Origin: Acidimicrobiia bacterium
GTDB taxonomy: Bacteria > Actinomycetota > Acidimicrobiia > Acidimicrobiales > CATQHL01
Assembly (NCBI GenBank): GCA_009835395.1
Contig: VXXM01000024.1
Span: 17,409 to 81,408 of the forward strand
DNA length: 64,000 nucleotides
Direction: 5' to 3'
Shown here: piece after piece, positions 1-7,639 of the stretch
How the letters are laid out: every line of letters starts with the position of its first letter
Position numbering within the stretch: the first letter of the stretch is position 1
Notes under the pieces: generated by a model
Databases searched by the model: none
Seen by the model: only the letters and a program-made list of their open reading frames with translations
What the model was told of the DNA's origin: nothing
Position numbers and translations under genes: made by a program

Positions 1-49
1 TGAGCGATGGTAGCCGTGGCACTGTGCGTGGACAGGTGGACCGGGCCGG

Positions 50-1000
50 CTAGCTCTTGGCCGGGAGGTTCATGAGGCGCCCGCGGATCAACTTGTAGAA
101 GCCGTCGCTGTCCACCTCGCTGATCCAGTGGCAGTTCGGCTCGCGCTCCAGGCGATGCCAGTAGTCCACGACCGTCATTCCCATTGTGATTTCGGAATGG
201 GTCTCGACCTCGACGAACACGTCCTTGCCGCCGTAGAGCCCAGGCTCCAGCAGGTAGGCGATCGTGGCGGGGTCGTGCAGCGGGCCGCCGCGCTCGCCGT
301 AGCGCTTCATGTCGTAGCGCCCGTAGAACGACATCATGGCGGCGGCCTTGCGGCCGACGTCGCTGCCGAGGGTGCGCACGGACTCGATCCACTCCGGACT
401 CATCAGCGCCTTGTGGGTCACGTCCAGCGGCATCGTCACTATGGGCACACCGCTGCGGTACATCACGGCGGCAGCGTGGGGATCCACGTAGACGTTGAAC
501 TCGGCCGCCGGCGTGGTGTTGCCGCCCACGAAGTAACCGCCTCCCATCGTCACGATCTGGCCGATCCTCGGGATGATGCGGGGCTCGCGAACCATCGCCA
601 TGGCCACGTTGGTGATCGGCCCGACGGGGCAGAGCGTGATCTCCCCGTCATCGGCCGCCATGAGCACCTCCACCAGCCAGTCCACCGCGTGGATGTCCTG
701 CACCGGCATGGAAGGTTCGTCCCAGTCGGGGCCGTCGAGTCCGGTCTCGCCGTGCACGATCTCCGCCGTGACGAGGTCGCGCACCATCGGCCGCTCGCAG
801 CCGGCGAAGATCTTCATATCGCGCCGGCCCGCCAACTCGCAGACCAGACGGGCGTTGCGGATCGTCAGCGGCAGCGGCACGTTGCCTGCCACGCACGTGA
901 TTCCCAGAACCTCGAGTTCGGGGGATCCGAGGGCCAGCAGGATGGCGAGGGCGTCGTCCTGCCCCGGATCGGTGTCGATGATGATCTTTCGGGGAGTCAT
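50..1000 (-). CDS. Nucleoside hydrolase (inosine/uridine-preferring family)
   Basis: This 316-aa protein should hydrolyse the N-glycosidic bond of ribonucleosides to give base plus ribose in the cytosol. The N-terminal calcium site DTDPGQDDA is complete (Asp9, Asp11, Asp15, Asp16). The EFNVYVDPHAA segment in the middle and the late HDP motif (near residue 242) are the other signature elements, and length is normal for the family. It is divergent from an RraA-like gene across 154 bp. A second, more divergent nucleoside hydrolase lies at 18947-19933. Base and sugar specificity cannot be read from the sequence. Confidence 0.92.
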   Translation of the reverse strand: MTPRKIIIDTDPGQDDALAILLALGSPELEVLGITCVAGNVPLPLTIRNARLVCELAGRRDMKIFAGCERPMVRDLVTAEIVHGETGLDGPDWDEPSMPVQDIHAVDWLVEVLMAADDGEITLCPVGPITNVAMAMVREPRIIPRIGQIVTMGGGYFVGGNTTPAAEFNVYVDPHAAAVMYRSGVPIVTMPLDVTHKALMSPEWIESVRTLGSDVGRKAAAMMSFYGRYDMKRYGERGGPLHDPATIAYLLEPGLYGGKDVFVEVETHSEITMGMTVVDYWHRLEREPNCHWISEVDSDGFYKLIRGRLMNLPAKS

Positions 1001-1154
1001 GACCGGAGGCTAGACCGCGACCAACTCCATCCCTTCGCCGCACCGTTGCCGAGGAATCACCGGGTACAGCGAGGTTCGACCAACCGTCTCTCGGTAACAT
1101 GCCGCGGCCGACGAGCGGCCATCTGGGGGATCCACCGACCGAAGCCGGAGAGAC

Positions 1155-1829
1155 ATGGCCCCTTCACACGAGAGATACAGCGTCGCCAGGCTCGCCGAGT
1201 TGCGGACCCAGATCGGTTCGTCACTTGTGGGCGACGCTCTTGACGAGCGCGGGCGACGGCATCAGTCGCTGGCACCGGGGTACGTCCCGCTGGTGGCCGG
1301 TCAGGTGCTCATGGGCTACGCCTTCCCCACGAGGGTGGAGCCCGCCGAGGAGATTCCCGAGGTGCCGTTCGTGGGTCTACTGGCGGCTCTCGACGCCGTC
1401 GGCCCCGGCGAGGTCTGGGTTGGTGCAACCGACGGGTTCCGCGACGCGGCCCTCTGGGGCGAGTTGCTGTCCACCGCCTGTATCGCCGCAGGGGGAGTGG
1501 GTGCGGTGCTGGACGGTTATGTCCGCGACGTCAGCGTCATCCGCAGCCTCGACTTCCCGGTACTGTGCCGCGGCGTCGATCCCCGCAACATCAACGGCAG
1601 GGGAGAGGTGGTGGCGCACGGCGTGACCGTCGAGGTGGACGGGGTCACCATCGCTCCCGGAGACCTCGTCGTGGGCGACGACGACGGGGTCGTGATCGTG
1701 CCGCAGGCGCTCATCGACGAAGTCGTGGGTGCAGCCGTGGAGAAGACCTCCGGCGAGAGCCGGTTCCGCCAGGCGGTGCGAGAGGGAATGCCGCCCGGCG
1801 AGGCGTTCAAGCGCTTCGGCGTCCTCTGA
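1155..1829 (+). CDS. RraA / HMG-aldolase family protein
   Basis: The 224-aa protein has the RraA fold signature GAVLDGYVRDV (about residues 115-126), whose Asp and Arg bind metal and substrate in 4-hydroxy-4-methyl-2-oxoglutarate aldolases. The DLVVGDDDGVVIVP segment typical of the family follows. The likely role is a divalent-metal retro-aldol or decarboxylase reaction on a 2-keto acid giving pyruvate. A GGAG sits just upstream of the ATG. The SDR gene follows 40 bp later, so the two are probably co-transcribed. A paralogue is at 18060-18725. RraA itself (the RNase E inhibitor) is unlikely in this catabolic context. Confidence 0.85.
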   Translation: MAPSHERYSVARLAELRTQIGSSLVGDALDERGRRHQSLAPGYVPLVAGQVLMGYAFPTRVEPAEEIPEVPFVGLLAALDAVGPGEVWVGATDGFRDAALWGELLSTACIAAGGVGAVLDGYVRDVSVIRSLDFPVLCRGVDPRNINGRGEVVAHGVTVEVDGVTIAPGDLVVGDDDGVVIVPQALIDEVVGAAVEKTSGESRFRQAVREGMPPGEAFKRFGVL

Positions 1830-1869
1830 GAGCCGGTCAGCGGACTCCAGCAGAGAAGGAGAGGGAAAC

Positions 1870-2592
1870 ATGCCCAGGCATCTAGACCAACGGACCGCGC
1901 TCGTGACCGGCGCCGCGAGCGGCATCGGCCGGGCCTGCGCCGTGCGGCTGGCCGAAGAGGGGCAGCGCGTCGCAGCGGCCGACCTGCAGACCGATCTCCT
2001 CGGGCAAGTCGCCGACGACGTGGCCAGCATCCACACTCTCGACGTCACCGATTTTGCTGCCGTGCAGGCCACGGTGGCCGAGATCGGCCACGTGGACGTG
2101 GTCGTGAACTGCGCCGGCATCATCGGCCCGCAGTTGCCCATCTGGGAGGTGCCGCTGGAGGGCTGGGAGAAGACACTGGCGGTGAACCTCACCGGAACCT
2201 TCAACACCATCAAGGCCACGATGGCTGGTATGCGGGCGCGGGGCTGGGGCCGCATCGTGAACATCGCCAGCATCGCCGGCAAGGAGGGCAACCCGAACAT
2301 GGTGGCCTACTCGGCCAGCAAGGCCGCCGTGATCGGCCTCACCAAGTCGGTCGGCAAGGAGGCCTGCACCGATGGTGTGCTCGTCAACGCCGTGGCGCCC
2401 GCGGTCATCTCCACGCCCATGAACGCCGACACCGAGCCCGAGGTGATGGAGTACATGATCTCCAAAATCCCCATGGGGCGCCTCGGCCTCGTCGACGAGG
2501 TGGCCGACCTGGTGTCCTGGCTGGCTTCCGACGCCTGCAGCTTCTCCACCGGAGCCGTCTACGACATCTCCGGGGGCCGCGCCACCTACTAG
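1870..2592 (+). CDS. SDR family oxidoreductase
   Basis: This is a classical short-chain dehydrogenase of 240 aa. It shows the NAD(P) motif GAASGIG (residues 14-20), NCAGI, the catalytic Ser, and YSASK with the Tyr near residue 147. I chose the ATG at 1870 because a purine-rich GAGAAGGAGAGGG ribosome site precedes it and the coenzyme motif then falls at the usual distance. The reading frame stays open upstream, but that part overlaps the RraA gene and is a shadow. A sugar, sugar-acid or 2-keto-3-deoxy-acid dehydrogenase role fits the neighbours; the substrate is unknown. Confidence 0.9.
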   Translation: MPRHLDQRTALVTGAASGIGRACAVRLAEEGQRVAAADLQTDLLGQVADDVASIHTLDVTDFAAVQATVAEIGHVDVVVNCAGIIGPQLPIWEVPLEGWEKTLAVNLTGTFNTIKATMAGMRARGWGRIVNIASIAGKEGNPNMVAYSASKAAVIGLTKSVGKEACTDGVLVNAVAPAVISTPMNADTEPEVMEYMISKIPMGRLGLVDEVADLVSWLASDACSFSTGAVYDISGGRATY

Positions 2593-2624
2593 CCGGGCGG
2601 GCGCCGGCGGGACAAGGGAGAGCG

Positions 2625-3731
2625 ATGGACGGCTTCCTGGCGCCGATCATCATCTGCGCGGCGCTGCTGGGGCTGCACGTGGTGCTGCCCGCCCGTCGAG
2701 TGGTGGGATACGTGACCGATCCGACCACGGGGCGTTCCTACGAGTATCGGCTCAACGGCCTCCTCGTGCTCGCTGCCGCCGTCGGAGGCGGGCTGGCGGC
2801 AGGCGCAACCGGCTGGCTGCCTTGGGGTTGGCTGCACGCCCGTGCCTGGATGGGCGCGGCGGGCGCGACGGCACTCGGGGCGCTGGCGACGGCGTGGTTC
2901 GTGTTCGCGCCACCCCGCCGAGCGGTGGCGGAGTCTCGCTCAGCCGGAGTCCGAGGCTGGATCTCGGACTTCTATCTGGGCCGCGTCCCCAACTTCGCCT
3001 TCGGTGGCCGGATCGACACGAAGATGTACCTCTACGTCTTCGGCGCGGTACTGCTGGCCCTCAACATCTGCTCGTACTCCGCCTACCACGCTGATCGTTA
3101 TGGCTCCGAGGCCAATCCCGGCGTGTACCTGCACGCCGTGCTCCTGGGGTTCTTCCTGGTCGACTACCTGATCTTCGAGCGGGTCCACCTGTACACCTAC
3201 GACATTTTCGCCGAGCGGCTGGGCGCCAAGATCATCTGGGGCTGCCTGGCGTTCTACCCCTACTTCTATGCCGTCGGCCTCTGGGGCACCGCCCGCCTCC
3301 CGAAGTCGTCGCTGGTCGAGAGCGCCGGGGGGTGGTGGCTCGCCGCCTGCGCCGTCATCTTCTTCGCCGGCTGGGTGCTGGCACGCGGCGCCAACCTGCA
3401 GAAGTACCGCTTCAAGCGCTTCCCGGAGCGCCTTTTCCTGGGAATCGAGCCCCGCGCGGTGACCGACGACCGTGCACGACTGCTGTGCAGCGGCTTCTGG
3501 GGCGTCTCCCGCCACGTGAACTACCTGGGCGAGATCCTCATCAGCCTCGGCTTGGCCCTGGCGCCAGGACACCTCACCAGCGCCTGGCCGTGGCTCTACG
3601 CGGCTTTCATGATCCCCTTCATGTTGATCCGCGAGCGTGCCGACGAGCGCCGCTGCGCCGCCAAGTACGGCGCCCTCTGGGACGACTACTGCGCGCGCGT
3701 GCCCAACAGGATCATTCCCCGCCTCTATTGA
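2625..3731 (+). CDS. ERG4/ERG24-family sterol reductase-like membrane protein
   Basis: This 368-aa polytopic protein has about eight hydrophobic segments. Near residues 285-302 it carries the family signature containing GFWGVSRHVNYLGE, and it ends in the conserved DDYCARVPNRIIPRLY-type tail. These are hallmarks of the delta14/delta24 sterol reductase and isoprenylcysteine methyltransferase-like superfamily, which uses NADPH to reduce sterol double bonds in eukaryotes and a few bacteria. An AAGGGAGAG site precedes the ATG. It lies 32 bp after the SDR, which may be a redox partner. The substrate is uncertain, since few bacteria make sterols; it could act on another isoprenoid lipid. Confidence 0.8.
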   Translation: MDGFLAPIIICAALLGLHVVLPARRVVGYVTDPTTGRSYEYRLNGLLVLAAAVGGGLAAGATGWLPWGWLHARAWMGAAGATALGALATAWFVFAPPRRAVAESRSAGVRGWISDFYLGRVPNFAFGGRIDTKMYLYVFGAVLLALNICSYSAYHADRYGSEANPGVYLHAVLLGFFLVDYLIFERVHLYTYDIFAERLGAKIIWGCLAFYPYFYAVGLWGTARLPKSSLVESAGGWWLAACAVIFFAGWVLARGANLQKYRFKRFPERLFLGIEPRAVTDDRARLLCSGFWGVSRHVNYLGEILISLGLALAPGHLTSAWPWLYAAFMIPFMLIRERADERRCAAKYGALWDDYCARVPNRIIPRLY

Positions 3732-3753
3732 CGCCCGGCACAGGAGCCTCCGG

Positions 3754-4626
3754 CTACCAGCGGATCGGTTCCAGTCCTCGCTCGGCAAGTCGGGCGTTGC
3801 AGTCGGTGAGTGGATTGCCCCGGCGCAGGAGTGCGTCGCCTTCGGCGGGGTGGGGGTAGTCCAGGTAGGCCGCCTTCCCATCGGAGGCGAGGACGCCGGC
3901 GGGAAGCAGTGCCCGCAGGGCCTCATCGGCAAGCGTTCCGAAGCTGATGATCACCACGGCCTGGTCCCGCCCCAGGAGGTAGTCGAGAAGGCGCCGGAGC
4001 AATGGTGCCCACAGCGGTCGGTGTCCCCGGGAATAGTGGGGATCGATGTCCAGCGAGAACCGGGTCAGGGTCAGGGAGGTATTGAGCAGGAGCACTCCCT
4101 GTGCCTTCCAGGTGTCCACCAGACCCTCCATCGGCTCGACGGATCGGTCGCCGGCGCCGAAGTCGTCGCGGGCCCTTTGCCAGTCGTCGGTCGACGCCGC
4201 GTAGCCCGCATCGCCGCTTCGATCAGCGACGATCAGTTGGAACAGCGTCCGTGTGAGTAAACGAGAGAGCTCATGCCCGACCGGCGCGTCGAGCGCGTGC
4301 CATGACGCGAGCTGGCCGAACTCGAATCCGACTCCGGTCGCCTGGCCGACGGACGGATGCGGATCCTGGCCCACCACGACACAGCGAACATCGGCCGGAT
4401 CCACGCCGTCGAACGCCTTGAACATGTGGGCGCCGGGTGGCGCTCCGAGCAGGGTCTGATGACGTCGCGGCGGGAAGATCGGCTCCCCGACATTGAGTTC
4501 GAGCGATGGATCGACGTCCTCGAATCCCAATGCCGCGTGGCCGAGGACGGGCCGCCACGACGCGTCGAGGTCAGTGGGCCATCCCGCCAGCACCTCCTGC
4601 ATCGCATCGCGCAGCCGGTAGGTCAC
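3754..4626 (-). CDS. Family-1-like uracil-DNA glycosylase with altered active-site motif
   Basis: The 290-aa protein matches Ung along its length: GQDPHPSVGQATGVGFEF near residue 85 (water-activating Asp), LLLNTSLT (uracil-contacting Asn), and a C-terminal HP motif followed by NARLAERGLEPIRW. It would excise uracil from DNA. The usual Tyr of GQDPY, which excludes thymine, is His here, and the leucine-loop segment is altered. The start is a GTG whose GTGA overlaps the stop of the cytidine deaminase, indicating translational coupling; the longer upstream frame only shadows that gene. Confidence 0.82.
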   Translation of the reverse strand: MTYRLRDAMQEVLAGWPTDLDASWRPVLGHAALGFEDVDPSLELNVGEPIFPPRRHQTLLGAPPGAHMFKAFDGVDPADVRCVVVGQDPHPSVGQATGVGFEFGQLASWHALDAPVGHELSRLLTRTLFQLIVADRSGDAGYAASTDDWQRARDDFGAGDRSVEPMEGLVDTWKAQGVLLLNTSLTLTRFSLDIDPHYSRGHRPLWAPLLRRLLDYLLGRDQAVVIISFGTLADEALRALLPAGVLASDGKAAYLDYPHPAEGDALLRRGNPLTDCNARLAERGLEPIRW

Positions 4627-5096
4627 GAGCCCTCGGCGCTTGGCGGGCTGAATGCGTGGGGGAGAAGCGTGGCCGAGTCGGTCACGAGGAGATGGGATTG
4701 GCTGCGGTTCGCGCACAGGACCCGGATGGGTCGACCGAGCCGCAGAGAGAACTCGTGGATGGTCTGGCGGCAGCGGCCGCAGGGAGTGCACGGCTCGTCC
4801 CCGTCCTCCCCGCCGGGGGCGCCGACCGTCGCGACCGCCACGATGTCGCGGTGTCCCGCCATGTTCGCGGCGATGAACGCCGCCGGCTCGGCGCAGATCG
4901 TCTGCCCCATAGTGGCGTGCTCGAAGAACGAGCCGGTGAAGATCCGGCCGTCGCTGGTGCGAACCGCAGCGCCCACATGCCACCCGGAATGCGGGTTGTA
5001 AGCCCGGTCCATCACGCTCGTGGCGGCATCGATGAGTTCGCGATCCTCCGTGCTGAGTTCGGTGGTGGCGCCGTGGGTCTCCGTCGGGTCGGACAT
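4623..5096 (-). CDS. cdd: Cytidine deaminase
   Basis: This 157-aa zinc hydrolase converts cytidine or deoxycytidine to uridine or deoxyuridine. The zinc/catalytic motif CAEPAA is near residue 69 and PCGRCRQ near residue 105, the pattern of small tetrameric deaminases. The FFEHATMG segment resembles the usual substrate-binding FENAS. The N-terminus is about 20 residues longer than typical. It sits 7 bp after the SGNH hydrolase and overlaps the uracil-DNA glycosylase by 4 nt, so these three and the upstream GntR gene probably form one operon. This supports a pyrimidine nucleoside theme for the block. Confidence 0.93.
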   Translation of the reverse strand: MSDPTETHGATTELSTEDRELIDAATSVMDRAYNPHSGWHVGAAVRTSDGRIFTGSFFEHATMGQTICAEPAAFIAANMAGHRDIVAVATVGAPGGEDGDEPCTPCGRCRQTIHEFSLRLGRPIRVLCANRSQSHLLVTDSATLLPHAFSPPSAEGS

Positions 5097-5103
5097 GTCG
5101 TGG

Positions 5104-5763
5104 CTACCTTTCGAAGTCGAGCGTCGCGGAGATCCACTCCGCTATCGCGGCGCCCAGCCGGTGGTGAGCGTCGGTCTCCAGGTGGATTCCGTCCCGCTCG
5201 CTGGACTCGATGTGGGCGCCGGCGTCCAGGAAGTGGACGCCCGCCAACCCAGCGGCTGACCGGAAGCTCTCAGCGAAGCCGGCCGATCGCTCGTCCGCTC
5301 CGGCGAAGTGGCCGAGATAGCGGTCCACCTCGCCGACACGCGTCGGTGGGGGAGCGATGAGAAGAACCGCCGGAGGCCGCCCTGGGGGGCCGAAGCCGCT
5401 GGCGGCCGCAGTAGCCGCCAGCGCGGCTGCTCCCGCGGCGATTGTGGGAGCGGTGGCTGCGAACCGCACCTTCAGGTCATTGACACCGAGCATGATGATC
5501 ACAAGGTCGACGGGATGATGGGTCTCGAGACAGGGGAGGAGCGAGCGGCGGCCGTTGCGGTCCTCACCCTCGATCGGGTCGTCGAAGCAGGTCGTGCGCC
5601 CGTTCAGCCCCTCGGCAATCACGCTGATGCCGTCGCCGAGGTACGCCGCAAGCACATCGGGCCAGCGATCGCCGCGCGGGTGGCGCGCAGGCGGGAGACT
5701 GAGGTCGGTGCGGGGTTCACAACCCCAGGTGTTGGAGTCGCCGAAACAGACGATCGTCGTCAC
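5104..5763 (-). CDS. SGNH/GDSL-family hydrolase
   Basis: The 219-aa protein shows all the SGNH blocks: GDSNTWG at residues 8-14 (nucleophile Ser10), the GLNGRTT block with Gly/Asn, GVND near residue 93, and DGIHLETDAHH near residue 190 with the catalytic Asp and His. There is no signal peptide, so it is cytosolic. Such enzymes act on esters such as acyl-sugars. The start is GTG with a weak ribosome site, 19 bp after the GntR gene on the same strand, which suggests co-transcription. It may deacylate an imported sugar derivative; that is inference. Confidence 0.87.
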   Translation of the reverse strand: MTTIVCFGDSNTWGCEPRTDLSLPPARHPRGDRWPDVLAAYLGDGISVIAEGLNGRTTCFDDPIEGEDRNGRRSLLPCLETHHPVDLVIIMLGVNDLKVRFAATAPTIAAGAAALAATAAASGFGPPGRPPAVLLIAPPPTRVGEVDRYLGHFAGADERSAGFAESFRSAAGLAGVHFLDAGAHIESSERDGIHLETDAHHRLGAAIAEWISATLDFER

Positions 5764-5782
5764 CGTCCGGGGCGCTCCGGCG

Positions 5783-6520
5783 TTAGGAGATCGTCCCGAG
5801 CCAGAATTGCAGACCGAAGTCGAGATGTATCTCCATCTCGCGTCGTGCGCGCTCCGGATCGCGGTCGAGCACCGCGTCGCAGATCCGCGAGTGGTGCTCG
5901 AGTGCGGTCGAGAGCGTGTGGGCCATGGTGGTGGTCTTCATGTGGCTGACGAGCAGCAACTCCCGGCTGGTCTGGACGATGCGCCGGATGAAGCGGTTCT
6001 GCGCGGCGTCCGCCAGGATCGCGTGGAACGCGACATCGTGACGCACGAAAGCCGGGGCATCGTCCAGCAGGCCGCGCATCTCCTCCACCTCGGCTGCGAG
6101 AGCCTTGCGCTGGTCGTCGTCGGCCAAGAGCGCGGCGCGCTCGGCAACCGCAGGCTCGATGAGCACGCGGGTCTCGTGCAACTCGGTGAGGATGTGGCGA
6201 ACCTCCTCGGGATCGTCGAAGAACTCCAGCAGCGTCGGATTGAGGTAGTCCCAATCCTCGCGAGGTCGGACCTTCATCCGCTTGCCCTGAGAGACGTCGA
6301 CCATGCCCAGCCGCGCCAGGGTCTGGACGACCTCGCGAGCGACGGTACGCGAAACGGCGAAGGCCGCGGCCAGTTCGCTCTCCGACGGCATTGTCGTGGC
6401 CTCGGCGTCCGTCGAGGCCACGAGTCGTTGACCGACGACCTGCACGGCGCGATCGGCCAGCTTCGGAGAGCGCTGGAATCCGTCCTCGGCGCCGGTCAGC
6501 ATCGGTGTTGCATTCGTCAC
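5783..6520 (-). CDS. GntR-family (FadR/FCD) transcriptional regulator
   Basis: The 245-aa protein has an N-terminal winged helix (about residues 25-85, with PSESELAAAFAVSRTVAREVV) and a C-terminal FCD ligand domain. The His/Asp metal-site pattern of FCD proteins is visible (DVAFHAIL, then HSRICDAVLDRD and EIHLD). FCD regulators sense sugar acids or other carboxylates and usually repress. The gene is divergent from the SMP-30 lactonase and lies beside a palindrome at 6656. Related palindromes occur in three other promoter regions of the 0-20 kb block, so it is the best candidate master regulator of that block. Confidence 0.92.
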   Translation of the reverse strand: MTNATPMLTGAEDGFQRSPKLADRAVQVVGQRLVASTDAEATTMPSESELAAAFAVSRTVAREVVQTLARLGMVDVSQGKRMKVRPREDWDYLNPTLLEFFDDPEEVRHILTELHETRVLIEPAVAERAALLADDDQRKALAAEVEEMRGLLDDAPAFVRHDVAFHAILADAAQNRFIRRIVQTSRELLLVSHMKTTTMAHTLSTALEHHSRICDAVLDRDPERARREMEIHLDFGLQFWLGTIS

Positions 6521-6655
6521 GCCTCATCACCTCAGCGTTCGTCCCGCGGATTCGGATGTCGACTCGAGCCGATTGCGGGAGATTCGAATAGTGGTATGAA
6601 AACCATATAAGTTCCCGGGCCCGCCACCAATCATTTGCCGCCGCTCGGCCGGTCT

Positions 6656-6670
6656 ACTTGTCATATAGGT
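6656..6670. promoter_or_regulatory. Putative GntR operator 1 (GntR / SMP-30 divergent region)
   Basis: The imperfect palindrome ACTTGT-CAT-ATAGGT lies between the divergent GntR and SMP-30 genes. It is closely similar to the reverse complement of the site at 18885 (ACTTGTCATAcAGGTt). A TAAGCTAACAT stretch just downstream could hold the -10 box of the lactonase promoter, so a bound repressor would block it. A lone half-site CATATAAGT lies at 6604-6612. Confidence 0.55.
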
Positions 6671-6731
6671 CACTAAGCTAACATCACCGCGTTCAGAGAA
6701 CCCGTCACCGGGAGCGAAGGAGTCGTAGGCC

Positions 6732-7604
6732 ATGGTTGAAGAGCTTCACGCTGAGCAGGTGACGGACTCCATCACCTGGCACGGCGAGGGGCCCACGCCG
6801 CTGGACGAGGGATCGACGTTCGCCTGGTTGGACATGCTCGCAGGCGATGTGCTCGTCCGGTCATTCCCGGACGGCGCCATCGACCGGTACCCGGTCCACC
6901 CGGACGTCGTCTCCGTGGTGCGACCGCGCCTGGCCGGTGGGCTGGTCGTGACCACCGAACGTGACGTGGTCGAGTATCCCGACGGCCTGGGAGGGTCGAG
7001 CAGCGTCCTGGCGACCCTCCCGTTGCCTGAGGGGGTGCGGCTCAACGACGGCGGTTGCGACGCGCGGGGCAGGCTCTGGATCGGCTCGATGGCCTACGAC
7101 GTCACGCCGGGAGCCGGCGAACTCTACGTGGTCGACGAGGGCGGTTTGGTCGAGAGCGTGCTCACCGGTCTCACGATCTCCAACGGGCTCGCGTTCACCG
7201 CCGACGGGTCGCAGGCCTTCTTCATCGACAGCACGACCCTGGCGGTGGATCGGCTCGTCCTCGGCGACGACGGCTCGGTCGAGTCGCGCGAGGTTTGGGC
7301 GACGGTGAAGGAAGGGTCGGGACTTCCCGACGGCTTGACCCTCGACGACGCCGGGGGAGTGTGGGTGGCACTCTTCGGCGGTGGCGCCGTGCTGAGGTTC
7401 GATGCCGGCGGCGAACTGGACACCATCGTCCGCCTCCCGGTCTCCCAGCCCACGGCATGTTCCTTCCTGGGCACAACCGGGCAGCTAATGATCACGACGT
7501 CCCGGTACGGGCTCGCCGAGGATGCCGAGCTGCCGGCCGGCTCGCTCTTCGCCGTCGAGACCCCGCACCGCGGGCTGGCCCCCCACCCGTTCGGCTCCCG
7601 CTGA
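6732..7604 (+). CDS. SMP-30/gluconolactonase family lactonase
   Basis: This is a 290-aa six-bladed beta-propeller that hydrolyses aldonolactones to aldonates. The metal ligands are visible: Glu in WHGEGP (residue 19), the Asn in RLNDGGCDARGRLWIGSM, SNGLAFT, and Asp in PDGLTLDD. An AAGGAG site precedes the ATG. The aldo/keto reductase (lactone producer) and the enolase-superfamily dehydratase (aldonate consumer) follow at 35 and 9 bp, so lactone formation, opening and dehydration are encoded in order. Expression is probably controlled by the divergent GntR protein. Confidence 0.9.
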   Translation: MVEELHAEQVTDSITWHGEGPTPLDEGSTFAWLDMLAGDVLVRSFPDGAIDRYPVHPDVVSVVRPRLAGGLVVTTERDVVEYPDGLGGSSSVLATLPLPEGVRLNDGGCDARGRLWIGSMAYDVTPGAGELYVVDEGGLVESVLTGLTISNGLAFTADGSQAFFIDSTTLAVDRLVLGDDGSVESREVWATVKEGSGLPDGLTLDDAGGVWVALFGGGAVLRFDAGGELDTIVRLPVSQPTACSFLGTTGQLMITTSRYGLAEDAELPAGSLFAVETPHRGLAPHPFGSR

Positions 7605-7639
7605 CGGCCCGCCACAGACCCCGACGCTCAGGAGGCAGG

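Noticed and set aside
1001..1154. GntR-type operator between the first nucleoside hydrolase and RraA gene
   Set aside because: I found no sequence resembling the 15-bp palindrome here, so membership of these genes in the regulon is unproven.
4627..4983. N-terminal extension of the uracil-DNA glycosylase frame
   Set aside because: It overlaps the cytidine deaminase in another frame and has Arg/Gly-rich shadow composition; the GTG at 4626 gives a normal protein.
6594..6612. Another full GntR operator near 6604
   Set aside because: Only the half CATATAAGT matches the set; the other arm does not. A TGGT-N6-ACCA repeat overlaps but differs in spacing.
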